Assembly: GCA_937890355.1 (NCBI GenBank)
Contig: CALACW010000130.1
Location: forward strand, 1 to 38,176
Source: CALACW01 sp002431305
GTDB lineage: Bacteria > Bacillota > Clostridia > Oscillospirales > Acutalibacteraceae
Length of the DNA stretch: 38,176 nucleotides
Direction of reading: 5' to 3'
Every line of letters begins with the position of its first letter. Position 1 is the stretch's first letter. The position numbers were made by a program, and so were the translations under genes. The notes under the pieces were generated by a model, which was given only the letters and a program-made list of their open reading frames with translations, had not been told where the DNA came from and did not search any database. Positions 8,454 to 16,170 of this stretch are shown here, piece by piece.

Positions 8454-9011
8454 ATGGTAATTGAAAAAAGAGATTTGGTAAAATGCGTACTGCTCACAAT
8501 TATCACTTGCGGAATTTACGGTATTTACTGGGGCGTTAAGCTCGGTAAGGACGCGGTTCACGTAAAGGATATTAATGACGACGGTCTGCTGGAGGTTCTG
8601 CTCATCATTTTCCTACCGTTTGTAGGATTCTATCTTGCGGAGAAGAAATTGACCGACGGTTTGCATGAAAAAGGTATTGAGCATAACGACAATTCGATTA
8701 TTTATCTTGTAATCGGCATTTTCGGTTTCGGAATCGTTGATTATATCCTCATGCAGAACGACCTTAACAAGCTCGTTGACTCAGGTTTTGATTTGAGCGG
8801 TAACAGTTTCTATTCGAATCCCGCAGATGCTCCCTATTCTCAGAATCAGCCTCCCTATCAGCAGGGTTACAATCAGAACGGAGCGCCCTATCAGAATACT
8901 AATCCTCAGCAGGCTCCTTATCAGAATCCCAATCCCAATCCTCAGCAGTCTGCTCAGAATAATCCGTACGACCCGTATCACGATAATAATCAGAACGGTC
9001 AGAACGGCTGA
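8454..9011 (+). CDS. DUF4234 membrane protein with Q/N/P-rich tail
   Basis: The start is ATG 8454, with GGTGGTG (8441-8447) as ribosome binding site; the GTG at 8442 overlaps that site. The product has 185 residues. The N-terminal ~115 residues hold the DUF4234 pattern: a first membrane segment ending in CGIYGIYWGVKLGKDA, a second (LLIIFLPFVGFYLAEKKL) and a third (YLVIGIFGFGIVDYILMQNDLNKLV). The last ~65 residues are low complexity, dominated by Gln, Asn, Pro and Tyr with recurring PYQN and NQNG units, probably disordered and exposed. DUF4234 has no known function. A strong terminator follows immediately. Confidence 0.8.
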   Translation: MVIEKRDLVKCVLLTIITCGIYGIYWGVKLGKDAVHVKDINDDGLLEVLLIIFLPFVGFYLAEKKLTDGLHEKGIEHNDNSIIYLVIGIFGFGIVDYILMQNDLNKLVDSGFDLSGNSFYSNPADAPYSQNQPPYQQGYNQNGAPYQNTNPQQAPYQNPNPNPQQSAQNNPYDPYHDNNQNGQNG

Positions 9012-9025
9012 TGAATTTAAAATAT

Positions 9026-9057
9026 ACGCTCCGCTTATAATGCGGGGCGTTTTTTTC
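9026..9057 (+). terminator. Intrinsic terminator after DUF4234 gene
   Basis: ACGCTCCGC (9026-9034) pairs with GCGGGGCGT (9042-9050) around TTATAAT, followed by a T6 run. Classic Rho-independent form. Confidence 0.85.
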
Positions 9058-9132
9058 AATGTGAATTTTTTTATAGCTTTTTTTAATTAAACATGATATA
9101 CTCAATATGCATAAAGAAAAGGAGAGAAAATA

Positions 9133-9936
9133 GTGAACAATATAATTGATTTTAATGAGAAAAAAGGATTTATATGCGATATGGACGGCGTTATATATCA
9201 CGGGAATCAGATACTGCCCGGCGTCCGTGAATTTATAAACTGGCTTCAGACTGAAAAAAAAGAGTATCTGTTTTTAACGAACAACAGCGGACATACCCCG
9301 CGCGAGCTTAATCAAAAACTTGCGAGAATGGGACTTGACGTTCCCGAGGAGCATTTTTACACGAGCGCGCTTGCCACTGCTGAGTTTTTAAAGGAGCAGA
9401 GCCCCGGATGTTCTGTTTTTGCGATAGGCGAAGCGGGACTTTTGAATGCGTTATATGACGCGGGAATCACAATGAACGACGTAAACCCCGATTACGTTGT
9501 AGTGGGCGAGGGCAGAACGTACACTCTCGACACTCTCACGAAGGCGACGAATCTCGTATTGGGCGGCGCGAAGCTTATCGGCGCGAATTCAGACGTTTCC
9601 GGTCCTATTGACAACGGAATCATGCCCGCGTGCAGAGCCTTGACCGCGCCTATCGAAATGGCGACCGGAACTAAGGCGTATTTCTGCGGAAAGCCTAACC
9701 CGCTGATGATGCGTACGGGACTTCGTATACTGGGCTGTCATTCGGCGGAGGCGGTAATGATCGGCGACAGGATGGACACCGATGTGGTCTCCGGTATGGA
9801 GAGCGGTATGACGACGGTTCTCGTCCTCTCGGGCGTTTCAACACGCGAAACGCTCAATACGTACGCGTACAGACCGAGCATAGTTTTAAACGGTGTCGGC
9901 GATATAGCCGAAGAGGCAAAGAGACTAAGAAAATAA
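9133..9936 (+). CDS. HAD-IIA (NagD-like) sugar phosphatase
   Basis: 267 residues, GTG start at 9133 preceded by AAAGGAGAG at 9118-9126. It shows all HAD landmarks: motif I DMDGVIYHG (nucleophile and acid/base Asp, about residues 16-24), motif II in FLTNNSGHT (about 52-60), a C2a cap domain, a Lys in GKPNP (about 186-190) and motif IV GDRMDTDV (about 213-220). This is the NagD / p-nitrophenyl phosphatase subfamily (HAD-IIA), cytoplasmic hydrolases of small phosphate esters such as nucleotides, phosphoglycolate or sugar phosphates. The native substrate cannot be told. The stop falls inside a short tandem repeat, and a bidirectional terminator separates the gene from the convergent GH3-family gene. 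Confidence 0.9.
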   Translation: MNNIIDFNEKKGFICDMDGVIYHGNQILPGVREFINWLQTEKKEYLFLTNNSGHTPRELNQKLARMGLDVPEEHFYTSALATAEFLKEQSPGCSVFAIGEAGLLNALYDAGITMNDVNPDYVVVGEGRTYTLDTLTKATNLVLGGAKLIGANSDVSGPIDNGIMPACRALTAPIEMATGTKAYFCGKPNPLMMRTGLRILGCHSAEAVMIGDRMDTDVVSGMESGMTTVLVLSGVSTRETLNTYAYRPSIVLNGVGDIAEEAKRLRK

Positions 9937-9954
9937 ACAAATAAACAAATAAAC
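9931..9954. repeat. Short tandem repeat, AAATAAAC x3
   Basis: Three exact 8-bp units span the stop codon of the HAD gene. Loss or gain of a unit would not alter the protein beyond its last codon. Probably incidental, but a slippage-prone site. Confidence 0.8.
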
Positions 9955-9958
9955 AATA

Positions 9959-9993
9959 ATCCCTCGGGAACATTTTATTCCGAGGGATTTGTC
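9959..9993. terminator. Bidirectional terminator between HAD and GH3 genes
   Basis: ATCCCTCGG (9959-9967) pairs with CCGAGGGAT (9980-9988), 22 nt after the HAD stop and 18 nt beyond the convergent GH3 stop. The T-runs are short on both sides. Confidence 0.75.
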
Positions 9994-10006
9994 ATAATTT
10001 AAAAGA

Positions 10007-11686
10007 CTAAAATACGATTCTGTCGAAGAAAAATTCTTTCTTCTCCGGTGTATTGATTACGCTGACGGGTTTGAGCTGATTAAGATTAACGCCTTTTTCC
10101 GCAAGGCTCATTTTATACTCCTCGTACGAGCCTTTTTTCAGGAAATGAACGCACGCTCTGTCGATAGCGTTTGTTCTGCGGTACTTGTCGTACTCTTCGT
10201 TGCATTTTCTTAAATTATCATCGAAAACCTGAGCGAAGCGTTCGCAGTCGTCTTTCGTAACGTCCGACTGAGGTTCGATTAAGAGCATATACCTTGAAAT
10301 TTTCGAATCATAATCGGCGTAAATGCTGTGACCGGCAAATCGAGCCGAACACTCCTTTTCTGTCAGCTCCGCAGCCCGGTCTATCATGGGCTGGGTAGTT
10401 TTCTCGGCGGTGATGTTTATAACAAGATTTGCCCTGTACTGAAATTCGACCTTAGGCGACTCGTGATAAAATCCCGTTATTTTAACGATATCTCCGATTC
10501 TGTATCTGTACAGTCCCGAGAAAGTTGTGATTATAACTTCGTAAAGCTCGCCCTCCTTGACCTCGTTTATAAGAAGCGGGCGGGTTCCGTCGGGAGCGTC
10601 GACGGGCAGAAATTCGAAAAATGCGCTTCGCGGAAGCAGAACCGCGTCGGGTTCGTTCAAAGTTAAAGGTATAGCCATTAAACATTCGCTTGCGCCGTAG
10701 CCCATATTGTGAATAGGCAGATCGCCTACGTATTTCTTTATTTTTTCCGAATAGGCGGAGAGACTGCCCGATATCATGCCGTACATCCAGCCGAGCTTCG
10801 GCCATATCTTTTTTGCGACGGGTTCGTCGAAGCCCTCTTTAAAAATCTGTCTTAATTCTTCTGCTCTGACGGGGTCGGGCTTGAGCTTCTTTGTAAGCTT
10901 AGCCCTAATGTCGGCAGGCATTTTTATTGAATCGTTGATTATGCCCTTTTCGATATCGTCGCAGAGCATTTCCCAGTTTTTTTCGAGGTATCCCAAAACC
11001 GTTAACGTCAATGTTACGACCATGGAACCCAGGTATGTGACGTTTCTTTCCGTCAATGCGTAACGCAGAATAAGATACTGCAGGTTGAGTTTGTCGGGTT
11101 CCTCCGAAAACAGAACGCACTTCGGCGTTGTTGCGAAAAAGTCTGTAAACGGTTTTAATACAAAGAACGGAACACAGCTGACCGTACAACAGCATCTTTC
11201 GCCGTTTTTAAGCCGTTTTCCGCGTACGGAGAAAGCTAAAAGTCCCCTTTGCCTCGGGAATTTACTGCCGTGCTTTTCTATGTAATCCGCAGCGCATGCG
11301 ACAGGGGCGCAGAAGCCCATGCATTGGATATCCCACAGAGCTTTTGATGATAACGGTATAACCTTAGGTCTTCCGACGCTTCCGGAGGTTTCGACATATT
11401 TCTTTATTTTGTATGAAGTCAAAATGTTTTTTTCGCCGTTTATCATACGCTGAATATCGTCATAGTAGTCGGAATATTCGGAAAGCGGAACATTGTCCTG
11501 ATATTCTTTCGCGTTATGAATGTCCTTAAATCCGTATTTTCTGCCGATTTCGGAGTCTGCGTTTTTTTTCATTAAAAAATTTAATACTTTTTCCTGCGTT
11601 TTGTTTGCGCATGAGGTGTAGTGATTAAAACCCTTGTATACAAGTTTTCCGGCAAGCACGCCGAGAGAGGAGAGTGAAAGTGCCAT
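10007..11686 (-). CDS. GH3-family (auxin-responsive promoter family) acyl-adenylate ligase
   Basis: 559 residues, start ATG 11686 with AGGAGG a few bases before it. It matches the GH3 family (PF03321), ANL-superfamily enzymes that in plants adenylate acids such as indole-acetate or jasmonate and conjugate them to amino acids. The nucleotide-binding P-loop analogue is TSGSVGRPKVIPLS (about residues 100-113). The region GYGASECLMAIPL (about 333-345) and the hinge YRYRIGDIVKITGFY (about 395-409) are the other ANL hallmarks. Length equals plant GH3 proteins and no signal peptide or membrane span is evident, so it is a cytoplasmic enzyme. Bacterial homologues are widespread in gut Clostridia but their substrates are mostly unknown. 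It stands alone with its own promoter. Confidence 0.9.
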   Translation of the reverse strand: MALSLSSLGVLAGKLVYKGFNHYTSCANKTQEKVLNFLMKKNADSEIGRKYGFKDIHNAKEYQDNVPLSEYSDYYDDIQRMINGEKNILTSYKIKKYVETSGSVGRPKVIPLSSKALWDIQCMGFCAPVACAADYIEKHGSKFPRQRGLLAFSVRGKRLKNGERCCCTVSCVPFFVLKPFTDFFATTPKCVLFSEEPDKLNLQYLILRYALTERNVTYLGSMVVTLTLTVLGYLEKNWEMLCDDIEKGIINDSIKMPADIRAKLTKKLKPDPVRAEELRQIFKEGFDEPVAKKIWPKLGWMYGMISGSLSAYSEKIKKYVGDLPIHNMGYGASECLMAIPLTLNEPDAVLLPRSAFFEFLPVDAPDGTRPLLINEVKEGELYEVIITTFSGLYRYRIGDIVKITGFYHESPKVEFQYRANLVINITAEKTTQPMIDRAAELTEKECSARFAGHSIYADYDSKISRYMLLIEPQSDVTKDDCERFAQVFDDNLRKCNEEYDKYRRTNAIDRACVHFLKKGSYEEYKMSLAEKGVNLNQLKPVSVINTPEKKEFFFDRIVF

Positions 11687-11722
11687 AATGTACCTCCTGA
11701 AATATTAACAGTATGTGAATTT

Positions 11723-11751
11723 ATTGTAACATTATCTGATAAACAAATCAA
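11723..11751 (-). promoter_or_regulatory. Promoter for the GH3-family gene
   Basis: On the minus strand TTGATT (11746-11751), 17-nt spacer, TACAAT (11723-11728), about 37 nt upstream of the ATG at 11686. Confidence 0.7.
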
Positions 11752-11804
11752 TAACCGAACTTAAATTTTTTCCGGAACTTTATATACAATGATGATTTTT
11801 TTTG

Positions 11805-11842
11805 TTGACATGATTATAAAAAAGTATTAGTATCCGGATACT
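11805..11842 (+). promoter_or_regulatory. Promoter with overlapping palindromic operator
   Basis: TTGACA (11805-11810), 17-nt spacer and TAGTAT (11828-11833) form a good promoter reading right. The 14-bp perfect palindrome AGTATCCGGATACT (11829-11842) covers the -10 and extends toward the start site, which is where a repressor would bind. The next plus-strand gene is metY at 12221, so the transcript would include the 223-bp repeat copy. The regulator is unknown. Confidence 0.55.
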
Positions 11843-11880
11843 TAAAACGATAGAGACGAAAGTTGTATACCGGAACGAGA

Positions 11881-12103
11881 AACAATAATTTATTTTTTTA
11901 AGCGCAAACAAAATATGTAGGGGAAGACATTGTCTTCCCGCATGAGACTTGCGGTAATATGAATAATAACATTGCGTCAGCAATATGAAATTTCCGGGTT
12001 TCCGAAGGCAAAATCATAATTAAAAATTTCTGCCTTTACCCCGGGAAGACAATGTCTTCCCCTACATAAAGAATATTTGTGTTTAACGCGATAAATTATT
12101 GTT
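11881..12103 (+). mobile_element. 223-bp MITE-like repeat, copy A (complete)
   Basis: The element is bounded by AACAATAATTTAT (11881-11893) and its exact reverse complement ATAAATTATTGTT (12091-12103). Inside each end lies a 19-bp palindrome of the form GGGAAGAC-N3-GTCTTCCC adjoining TAGGGG or CCCCTA. It has no coding capacity; minus-strand open frames across it are by-products of the repeat. Copy B at 36308-36530 differs at only two of 223 positions. Flanks of copy A show no clear target-site duplication. It lies in the leader of metY, between the palindrome-bearing promoter at 11805 and the metY promoter at 12136. Confidence 0.9.
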
Positions 12104-12135
12104 TTTATTAATATCCTGCGATAATTTATTGCGAT

Positions 12136-12164
12136 TTGACAACGCGGTTTGGATTTGATATTAT
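12136..12164 (+). promoter_or_regulatory. Promoter for the metY-metA transcript
   Basis: TTGACA (12136-12141), 17-nt spacer, TATTAT (12159-12164). The resulting leader is about 50 nt, too short for a SAM riboswitch or T-box, so control is probably at initiation or absent. Confidence 0.75.
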
Positions 12165-12220
12165 TTACTATATATAATCATTTAATTTACCGATATTTAT
12201 ATACATTCGGAGGAATGAAA

Positions 12221-13504
12221 GTGGATTCAGGAATTGAAACAAAATGCGTTCAGGGCGGTTATACGCCCGCAAACGGCGAACCGAGACAGATTCCGATAAT
12301 ACAGAGTACAACGTTTAAGTATGATACGGGCGAGGATATGGGGAAGCTGTTCGATTTGGAGGCAAGCGGATATTTTTATTCGAGACTTCAAAATCCGACA
12401 TGTGACCGTGTCGCCGCCAAAATATGCGCTTTAGAGGGCGGTAGTGCGGCGATGCTCACGTCGTCGGGTCAGGCGGCCACATTTTACGCAGTGTTCAATA
12501 TAGCTTCATACGGGGATCATGTAGTCGCTTCGAGCGCGATATACGGAGGCACGTATAACCTTTTCGCCGTCACGATGAAAAAAATGGGCGTTGACTTTAC
12601 GTTCGTAGACCCCGACTGTTCCGAGGATGAACTCGAAAACGCTTTCAAACCCAATACAAAGGCGGTTTTCGGCGAGACTATCGCAAATCCCGCGCTTACC
12701 GTTCTTGATATAGAAAAATTTGCAAAATCGGCTCACGCGCACGGCGTTCCGCTTATCATTGACAATACGTTCGCGACTCCGATAAACTGCCGTCCTTTCG
12801 AGTTCGGCGCGGATATCGTTACTCACTCGACGACAAAATATATGGACGGTCACGGTGCTGCAATCGGCGGATGCATAGTCGATTCCGGTAAATTCGACTG
12901 GATGGCTCACAAGGACAAGTTCCCCGGACTCTGTACTCCCGACGAGAGCTACCACGGCATAACCTACGCTGAGAAATTCGGAAATGAGGGCGCATTTATA
13001 ACAAAGGCGACCGCTCAGCTTATGCGTGACCTCGGTTCTACGCCGTCTCCGCAGAGCGCGTTTATATTGAATTTAGGACTTGAAAGTCTGCACGTCAGAG
13101 TTAAGAGACACTGTGAAAACGCTCTTGCCGTCGCCGAATTCTTATCGAAAAACGACAAAATCGAGTGGGTAAATTACCCAGGACTCGAGGGTAATAAATA
13201 TTACTGCAGGGCAAAAAAATACATGCCCGACGGCACGTGCGGAGTGGTCAGCTTCGGCGTTAGGGGCGGAAGAGAAGCCGCCGAAACATTTATGAAAAAT
13301 CTTAAAATATGCGCCATAGAGACCCATGTTGCAGACGCACGCACATGCTGTCTGCACCCGGCGAGTACGACGCACCGTCAGATGACCGACGAACAGCTTA
13401 TCGAGGCGGGAGTCAGCCCGGATCTCGTCAGACTTTCGTGCGGACTCGAAAATGCGCAGGATCTCATTGACGATATTGCACAGGCTCTTAATAAAGTCCT
13501 GTAA
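12221..13504 (+). CDS. metY: O-acetylhomoserine sulfhydrylase / aminocarboxypropyltransferase
   Basis: 427 residues counted from GTG 12221, chosen because GGAGGA (12209-12214) is 6 nt before it and only 0-1 nt before the alternative ATG at 12215. This is a PLP-dependent Cys/Met-metabolism enzyme that converts O-acetylhomoserine plus sulfide into homocysteine. Visible motifs: substrate loop YFYSRLQNPT (about 49-58), LTSSGQAATFYA (about 80-91), the cofactor Asp in IIDNTFATP (about 177-185) and the Schiff-base Lys206 in THSTTKYMDGHG. The length and the extended ~270-320 region favour MetY over the shorter gamma-cystathionine synthases. metA follows after 15 nt and carries an acetyl-specific active site, so the pair forms a consistent direct-sulfhydrylation methionine route. 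Confidence 0.95.
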   Translation: MDSGIETKCVQGGYTPANGEPRQIPIIQSTTFKYDTGEDMGKLFDLEASGYFYSRLQNPTCDRVAAKICALEGGSAAMLTSSGQAATFYAVFNIASYGDHVVASSAIYGGTYNLFAVTMKKMGVDFTFVDPDCSEDELENAFKPNTKAVFGETIANPALTVLDIEKFAKSAHAHGVPLIIDNTFATPINCRPFEFGADIVTHSTTKYMDGHGAAIGGCIVDSGKFDWMAHKDKFPGLCTPDESYHGITYAEKFGNEGAFITKATAQLMRDLGSTPSPQSAFILNLGLESLHVRVKRHCENALAVAEFLSKNDKIEWVNYPGLEGNKYYCRAKKYMPDGTCGVVSFGVRGGREAAETFMKNLKICAIETHVADARTCCLHPASTTHRQMTDEQLIEAGVSPDLVRLSCGLENAQDLIDDIAQALNKVL

Positions 13505-13519
13505 AGGGTGTGAAAATTA

Positions 13520-14437
13520 ATGCCGATTAAAATTCCGAACGAACTGCCCGCGGTCAAAACATTAAATGAAGAAAATATATTCGTAATGACCCACACGCGG
13601 GCGGTCAACCAGGATATACGCCCGTTAAAAATTTTAATACTGAACTTAATGCCGAAAAAAATCGAAACGGAAACACAGCTGTCGCGTTTGCTCGGAAACT
13701 CGCCGTTGCAGGTTGAAATCGAGCTTATACACACGCGTTCCCACGAGTCGAAAAACACGTCGCAGGCTCACATGCTTTCATTTTATAAGGTGTTTGACGA
13801 TATTAAAAACGAAACGTTCGACGGTATGATAATAACTGGCGCACCGGTCGAACATCTGGAATTCGAAGAGGTCGAATACTGGGACGAGCTTTGCGAAATT
13901 ATGGAGTGGAGCAAGACCCACGTGTGGAGTACGTTCCACATCTGCTGGGGTGCGCAGGCAGCCCTGTACTATCATTACGGCATAAAAAAATACAAGCTTG
14001 ACAAAAAACTTTTCGGAGTGTTCAAGCATAAAGCCGACTATAAAAGAGCTATCCTTTTACGCGGATTCGACGACGAATTCTACGTACCCCATTCGAGACA
14101 TACGACCGTTAAGCGCGAGGATGTTGAGAAAGTTTCCGAACTTAAAATTCTCGCTTCGAGCGACGAGGCGGGGCTGTACGCGGTTATGACTCCGCAGGGG
14201 AGACAGATTTTTATAACCGGTCACTCCGAGTACGACGGCGACACGCTCATGCACGAGTATTTGAGGGACGTTACGCTTGGACGTGATATCGACGTTCCGA
14301 AAAATTATTTTCCCGGCGACGATCCGACAAAGGAGCCGATTGTAAACTGGCGTTCGCATGCGAATTTGTTGTATTCAAACTGGCTTAACTATTTCGTATA
14401 TCAGACGACTCCGTACGATATTACGAAGATTTCATAA
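13520..14437 (+). CDS. metA: Homoserine O-acetyltransferase (MetA family)
   Basis: 305 residues, ATG 13520 after AAGGGTGTG. This MetA-type enzyme is of the class I glutamine-amidotransferase fold and acylates homoserine. Counting residues gives Cys142 (in HICWGAQAALY), His235 and Glu237 (GHSEYDG), matching the numbering of the catalytic triad known from E. coli MetA. Residue 111 is Glu (GAPVEHLEF). In characterised MetA proteins Glu111 gives acetyl-CoA specificity, whereas Gly gives succinyl-CoA specificity. The automatic name 'homoserine O-succinyltransferase' would therefore probably be wrong. This fits with upstream metY, which uses O-acetylhomoserine. A secreted GDSL hydrolase follows after 22 nt, probably on the same transcript but without an obvious metabolic link. 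Confidence 0.95.
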   Translation: MPIKIPNELPAVKTLNEENIFVMTHTRAVNQDIRPLKILILNLMPKKIETETQLSRLLGNSPLQVEIELIHTRSHESKNTSQAHMLSFYKVFDDIKNETFDGMIITGAPVEHLEFEEVEYWDELCEIMEWSKTHVWSTFHICWGAQAALYYHYGIKKYKLDKKLFGVFKHKADYKRAILLRGFDDEFYVPHSRHTTVKREDVEKVSELKILASSDEAGLYAVMTPQGRQIFITGHSEYDGDTLMHEYLRDVTLGRDIDVPKNYFPGDDPTKEPIVNWRSHANLLYSNWLNYFVYQTTPYDITKIS

Positions 14438-14459
14438 ATCAATTTAAGAGGTGTTACAC

Positions 14460-15320
14460 ATGAAATTAAAAAGAATCACAGCGGTAATCTTATCAGCCGT
14501 CATATGCTTATGCATGTTTTCGTTCGGCGCGTCGGCTGCCGACGCTGATAAAAAGAATTATCTTGTCATAGGCGACTCGATAGCAGAGGGCTTCGGAATA
14601 AGCAATCCCGACGAGTCCGCTTACGGCAGAATCGTTGCCGACACGAACGGATATAACTACATAAACGACGGCATAATGGGCAGAAACAGCTCAACGCTTT
14701 TAAAACGTCTTACAGAGGATGAGAGCTTCATGGCGGACGTTGAGTGGGCTGATATTATCAGCGTATCGATAGGCGGAAACGACTTTCTGCTCGACCACGC
14801 GCCGCTGCTTATAATTCAGGGACTCGTATTCAACGACTATGCGAAATTTGATAAAATCGGCGAGACGTTCTACGATAATTTTTCAAAATGCATGGAGCAG
14901 ATAAGAACTCTCAACCCCGACGCGGTTGTTCTCGTTCAGACGATTTATACCGCGTGGAATACGGAGTTTTCAAAAAAGCCTTATGAACAGGCGACCAGGC
15001 GTATTAACGACAGTATTATAAAATACTGCGAGGAGAATCCCGAAAATAATTATGTTGTAGACACCCGCGACGCTTTCGCAGGCCGTCCCGCTCTTATTTC
15101 GTCTGATACGATTCACCCCTCGGCGGAGGGTAACGTCGTTCTTGCCCGCCTTGTCCTTGCAAAGCTCAATGAGATAGGTCTTTCCGATACGACCGAACCT
15201 GTTGTAAACGTAAAGGGTATCGACAGGGATTATCTCGTAGAGTATTTTCCGAAGCCTATAGGAAAGATACTGACGTTCCTTGCGAATTTATTGACGGGTA
15301 ATTTCAGATACGCACGATAA
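14460..15320 (+). CDS. Secreted SGNH/GDSL-type esterase or lipase
   Basis: 286 residues from ATG 14460, preceded by AGAGGTG (14447-14453). The N-terminus is a typical signal peptide (MKLKRITAVILSAVICLCMF, cleavage near ASA-AD). All four SGNH blocks are present: block I VIGDSIAEGFG with the Ser nucleophile (about residues 38-48), block II Gly in NDGIMGRNS (about 74-82), block III SVSIGGNDFL (about 99-108) and block V DTIHPSAEG with the Asp-His pair (about 216-224). Such enzymes deacylate carbohydrates, peptidoglycan or lipids outside the cell; the substrate is not predictable. A terminator follows, shared with the convergent second GDSL gene. Confidence 0.88.
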   Translation: MKLKRITAVILSAVICLCMFSFGASAADADKKNYLVIGDSIAEGFGISNPDESAYGRIVADTNGYNYINDGIMGRNSSTLLKRLTEDESFMADVEWADIISVSIGGNDFLLDHAPLLIIQGLVFNDYAKFDKIGETFYDNFSKCMEQIRTLNPDAVVLVQTIYTAWNTEFSKKPYEQATRRINDSIIKYCEENPENNYVVDTRDAFAGRPALISSDTIHPSAEGNVVLARLVLAKLNEIGLSDTTEPVVNVKGIDRDYLVEYFPKPIGKILTFLANLLTGNFRYAR

Positions 15321-15350
15321 GCAATAATTTATTACAGGGTATAAACAAAA

Positions 15351-15392
15351 TATCCCGTTTATCCGGATGAAGGTTAAACGGGATAATTTTTT
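15351..15392 (+). terminator. Terminator after the secreted GDSL gene
   Basis: TATCCCGTTTA (15351-15361) pairs with TAAACGGGATA (15375-15385), followed by a T-rich tail. It may also act on the convergent gene ending at 15403. Confidence 0.85.
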
Positions 15393-15402
15393 GTTTTAAT
15401 TC

Positions 15403-16038
15403 TTAAAATAATCTAAGTTCTTCGCATTTATCGACAACCGCTTGGGCGATAATCTCATGACCTGCGGGGGCAGGGTGAACGCCGTCGAGAAGCCAATGGT
15501 CTGCTCTCGCGGTCGCTGCGAGAGAATCGAATTTATCCATAAGAGGAATAAACGGGAGTGAATATTTTTCCGCGACTTTCTTTGCGCTTTTTGCTCTTTT
15601 CTCCGTTTCTGTTCTGAACTCGTCCCACTTGTCCTGTGTTGCGGACGCTTTTAAAACAAACGGCTCCAGTATTATAATCTTAGTATCGGGCAGAGCCTCT
15701 TTTAACTCCTCGATAAGCGCGCAGTAAACTCTGAAGTATTTTTCATCCGAAACGCCGTCGGGTTCGCCGCCGAATTCGTGCCACACGTCGTTTATTCCGA
15801 TAAGAATGGTTATAACGTCGGGCTTGACGTTTATAAAGTCGCGCTTTATTCTTGCGTACAGGTCGACGACTCTGTTTCCGCTGATTCCGCGGTTTATAAA
15901 TTTAATCCGACCGGGGTATTTTACGCCGAGCTTGCCCGCAACGAACGTGGGGTAGCCGTATGACTCTCTGCCGTCGTCGTAATCGAAATTTCTGCCCGCG
16001 TCGGTTATCGAATCGCCCTGAAATAAAAATGTTTTCAT
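15403..16038 (-). CDS. Cytoplasmic SGNH/GDSL hydrolase
   Basis: 211 residues, ATG 16038 preceded by ACGGAGAAC; longer in-frame starts up to 16095 lack a ribosome binding site. No signal peptide. SGNH block I is FQGDSITDAGR (about residues 5-15), block II Gly/Asn region NRGISGNRV (about 49-57), block III ILIGINDVW (about 77-85) and block V DGVHPAPAGHE (about 188-198). It resembles the group of intracellular acetyl-xylan or acetyl-sugar esterases and lysophospholipase L1-like proteins. Together with the secreted GDSL protein next to it, it may handle acylated polysaccharides, but this is inference. The two genes are convergent and not co-transcribed. Confidence 0.85.
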   Translation of the reverse strand: MKTFLFQGDSITDAGRNFDYDDGRESYGYPTFVAGKLGVKYPGRIKFINRGISGNRVVDLYARIKRDFINVKPDVITILIGINDVWHEFGGEPDGVSDEKYFRVYCALIEELKEALPDTKIIILEPFVLKASATQDKWDEFRTETEKRAKSAKKVAEKYSLPFIPLMDKFDSLAATARADHWLLDGVHPAPAGHEIIAQAVVDKCEELRLF

Positions 16039-16103
16039 ATGTAAGTTCTCCGTTCTTTTTTTTCTAAGTTTATCACATTTTATGAATCGTTGCAATATAG
16101 CGC

Positions 16104-16132
16104 TTGACTTTTAAAAATATAAATTGTAAAAT
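16104..16132 (+). promoter_or_regulatory. Promoter for the MATE transporter gene
   Basis: TTGACT (16104-16109), 17-nt spacer, TAAAAT (16127-16132), about 38 nt before the start codon. Confidence 0.7.
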
Positions 16133-16170
16133 AAGCGATACTGCATTAATATTAAAAATTAGGAGTTATT

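Noticed and set aside
11780..11983. 67-codon minus-strand open frame
   Set aside because: By-product of repeat copy A, no ribosome binding site, identical beginning at copy B.
11996..12006. Noc-like site in repeat copies (ATTTCCGGG)
   Set aside because: Only a partial match to the ATTTCCCGGGAAAT consensus; not palindromic in context.
12104..12220. SAM riboswitch or T-box in front of metY
   Set aside because: The promoter at 12136-12164 leaves only about 50 nt of leader; none of the conserved riboswitch or T-box sequences are visible, including upstream to 11840.
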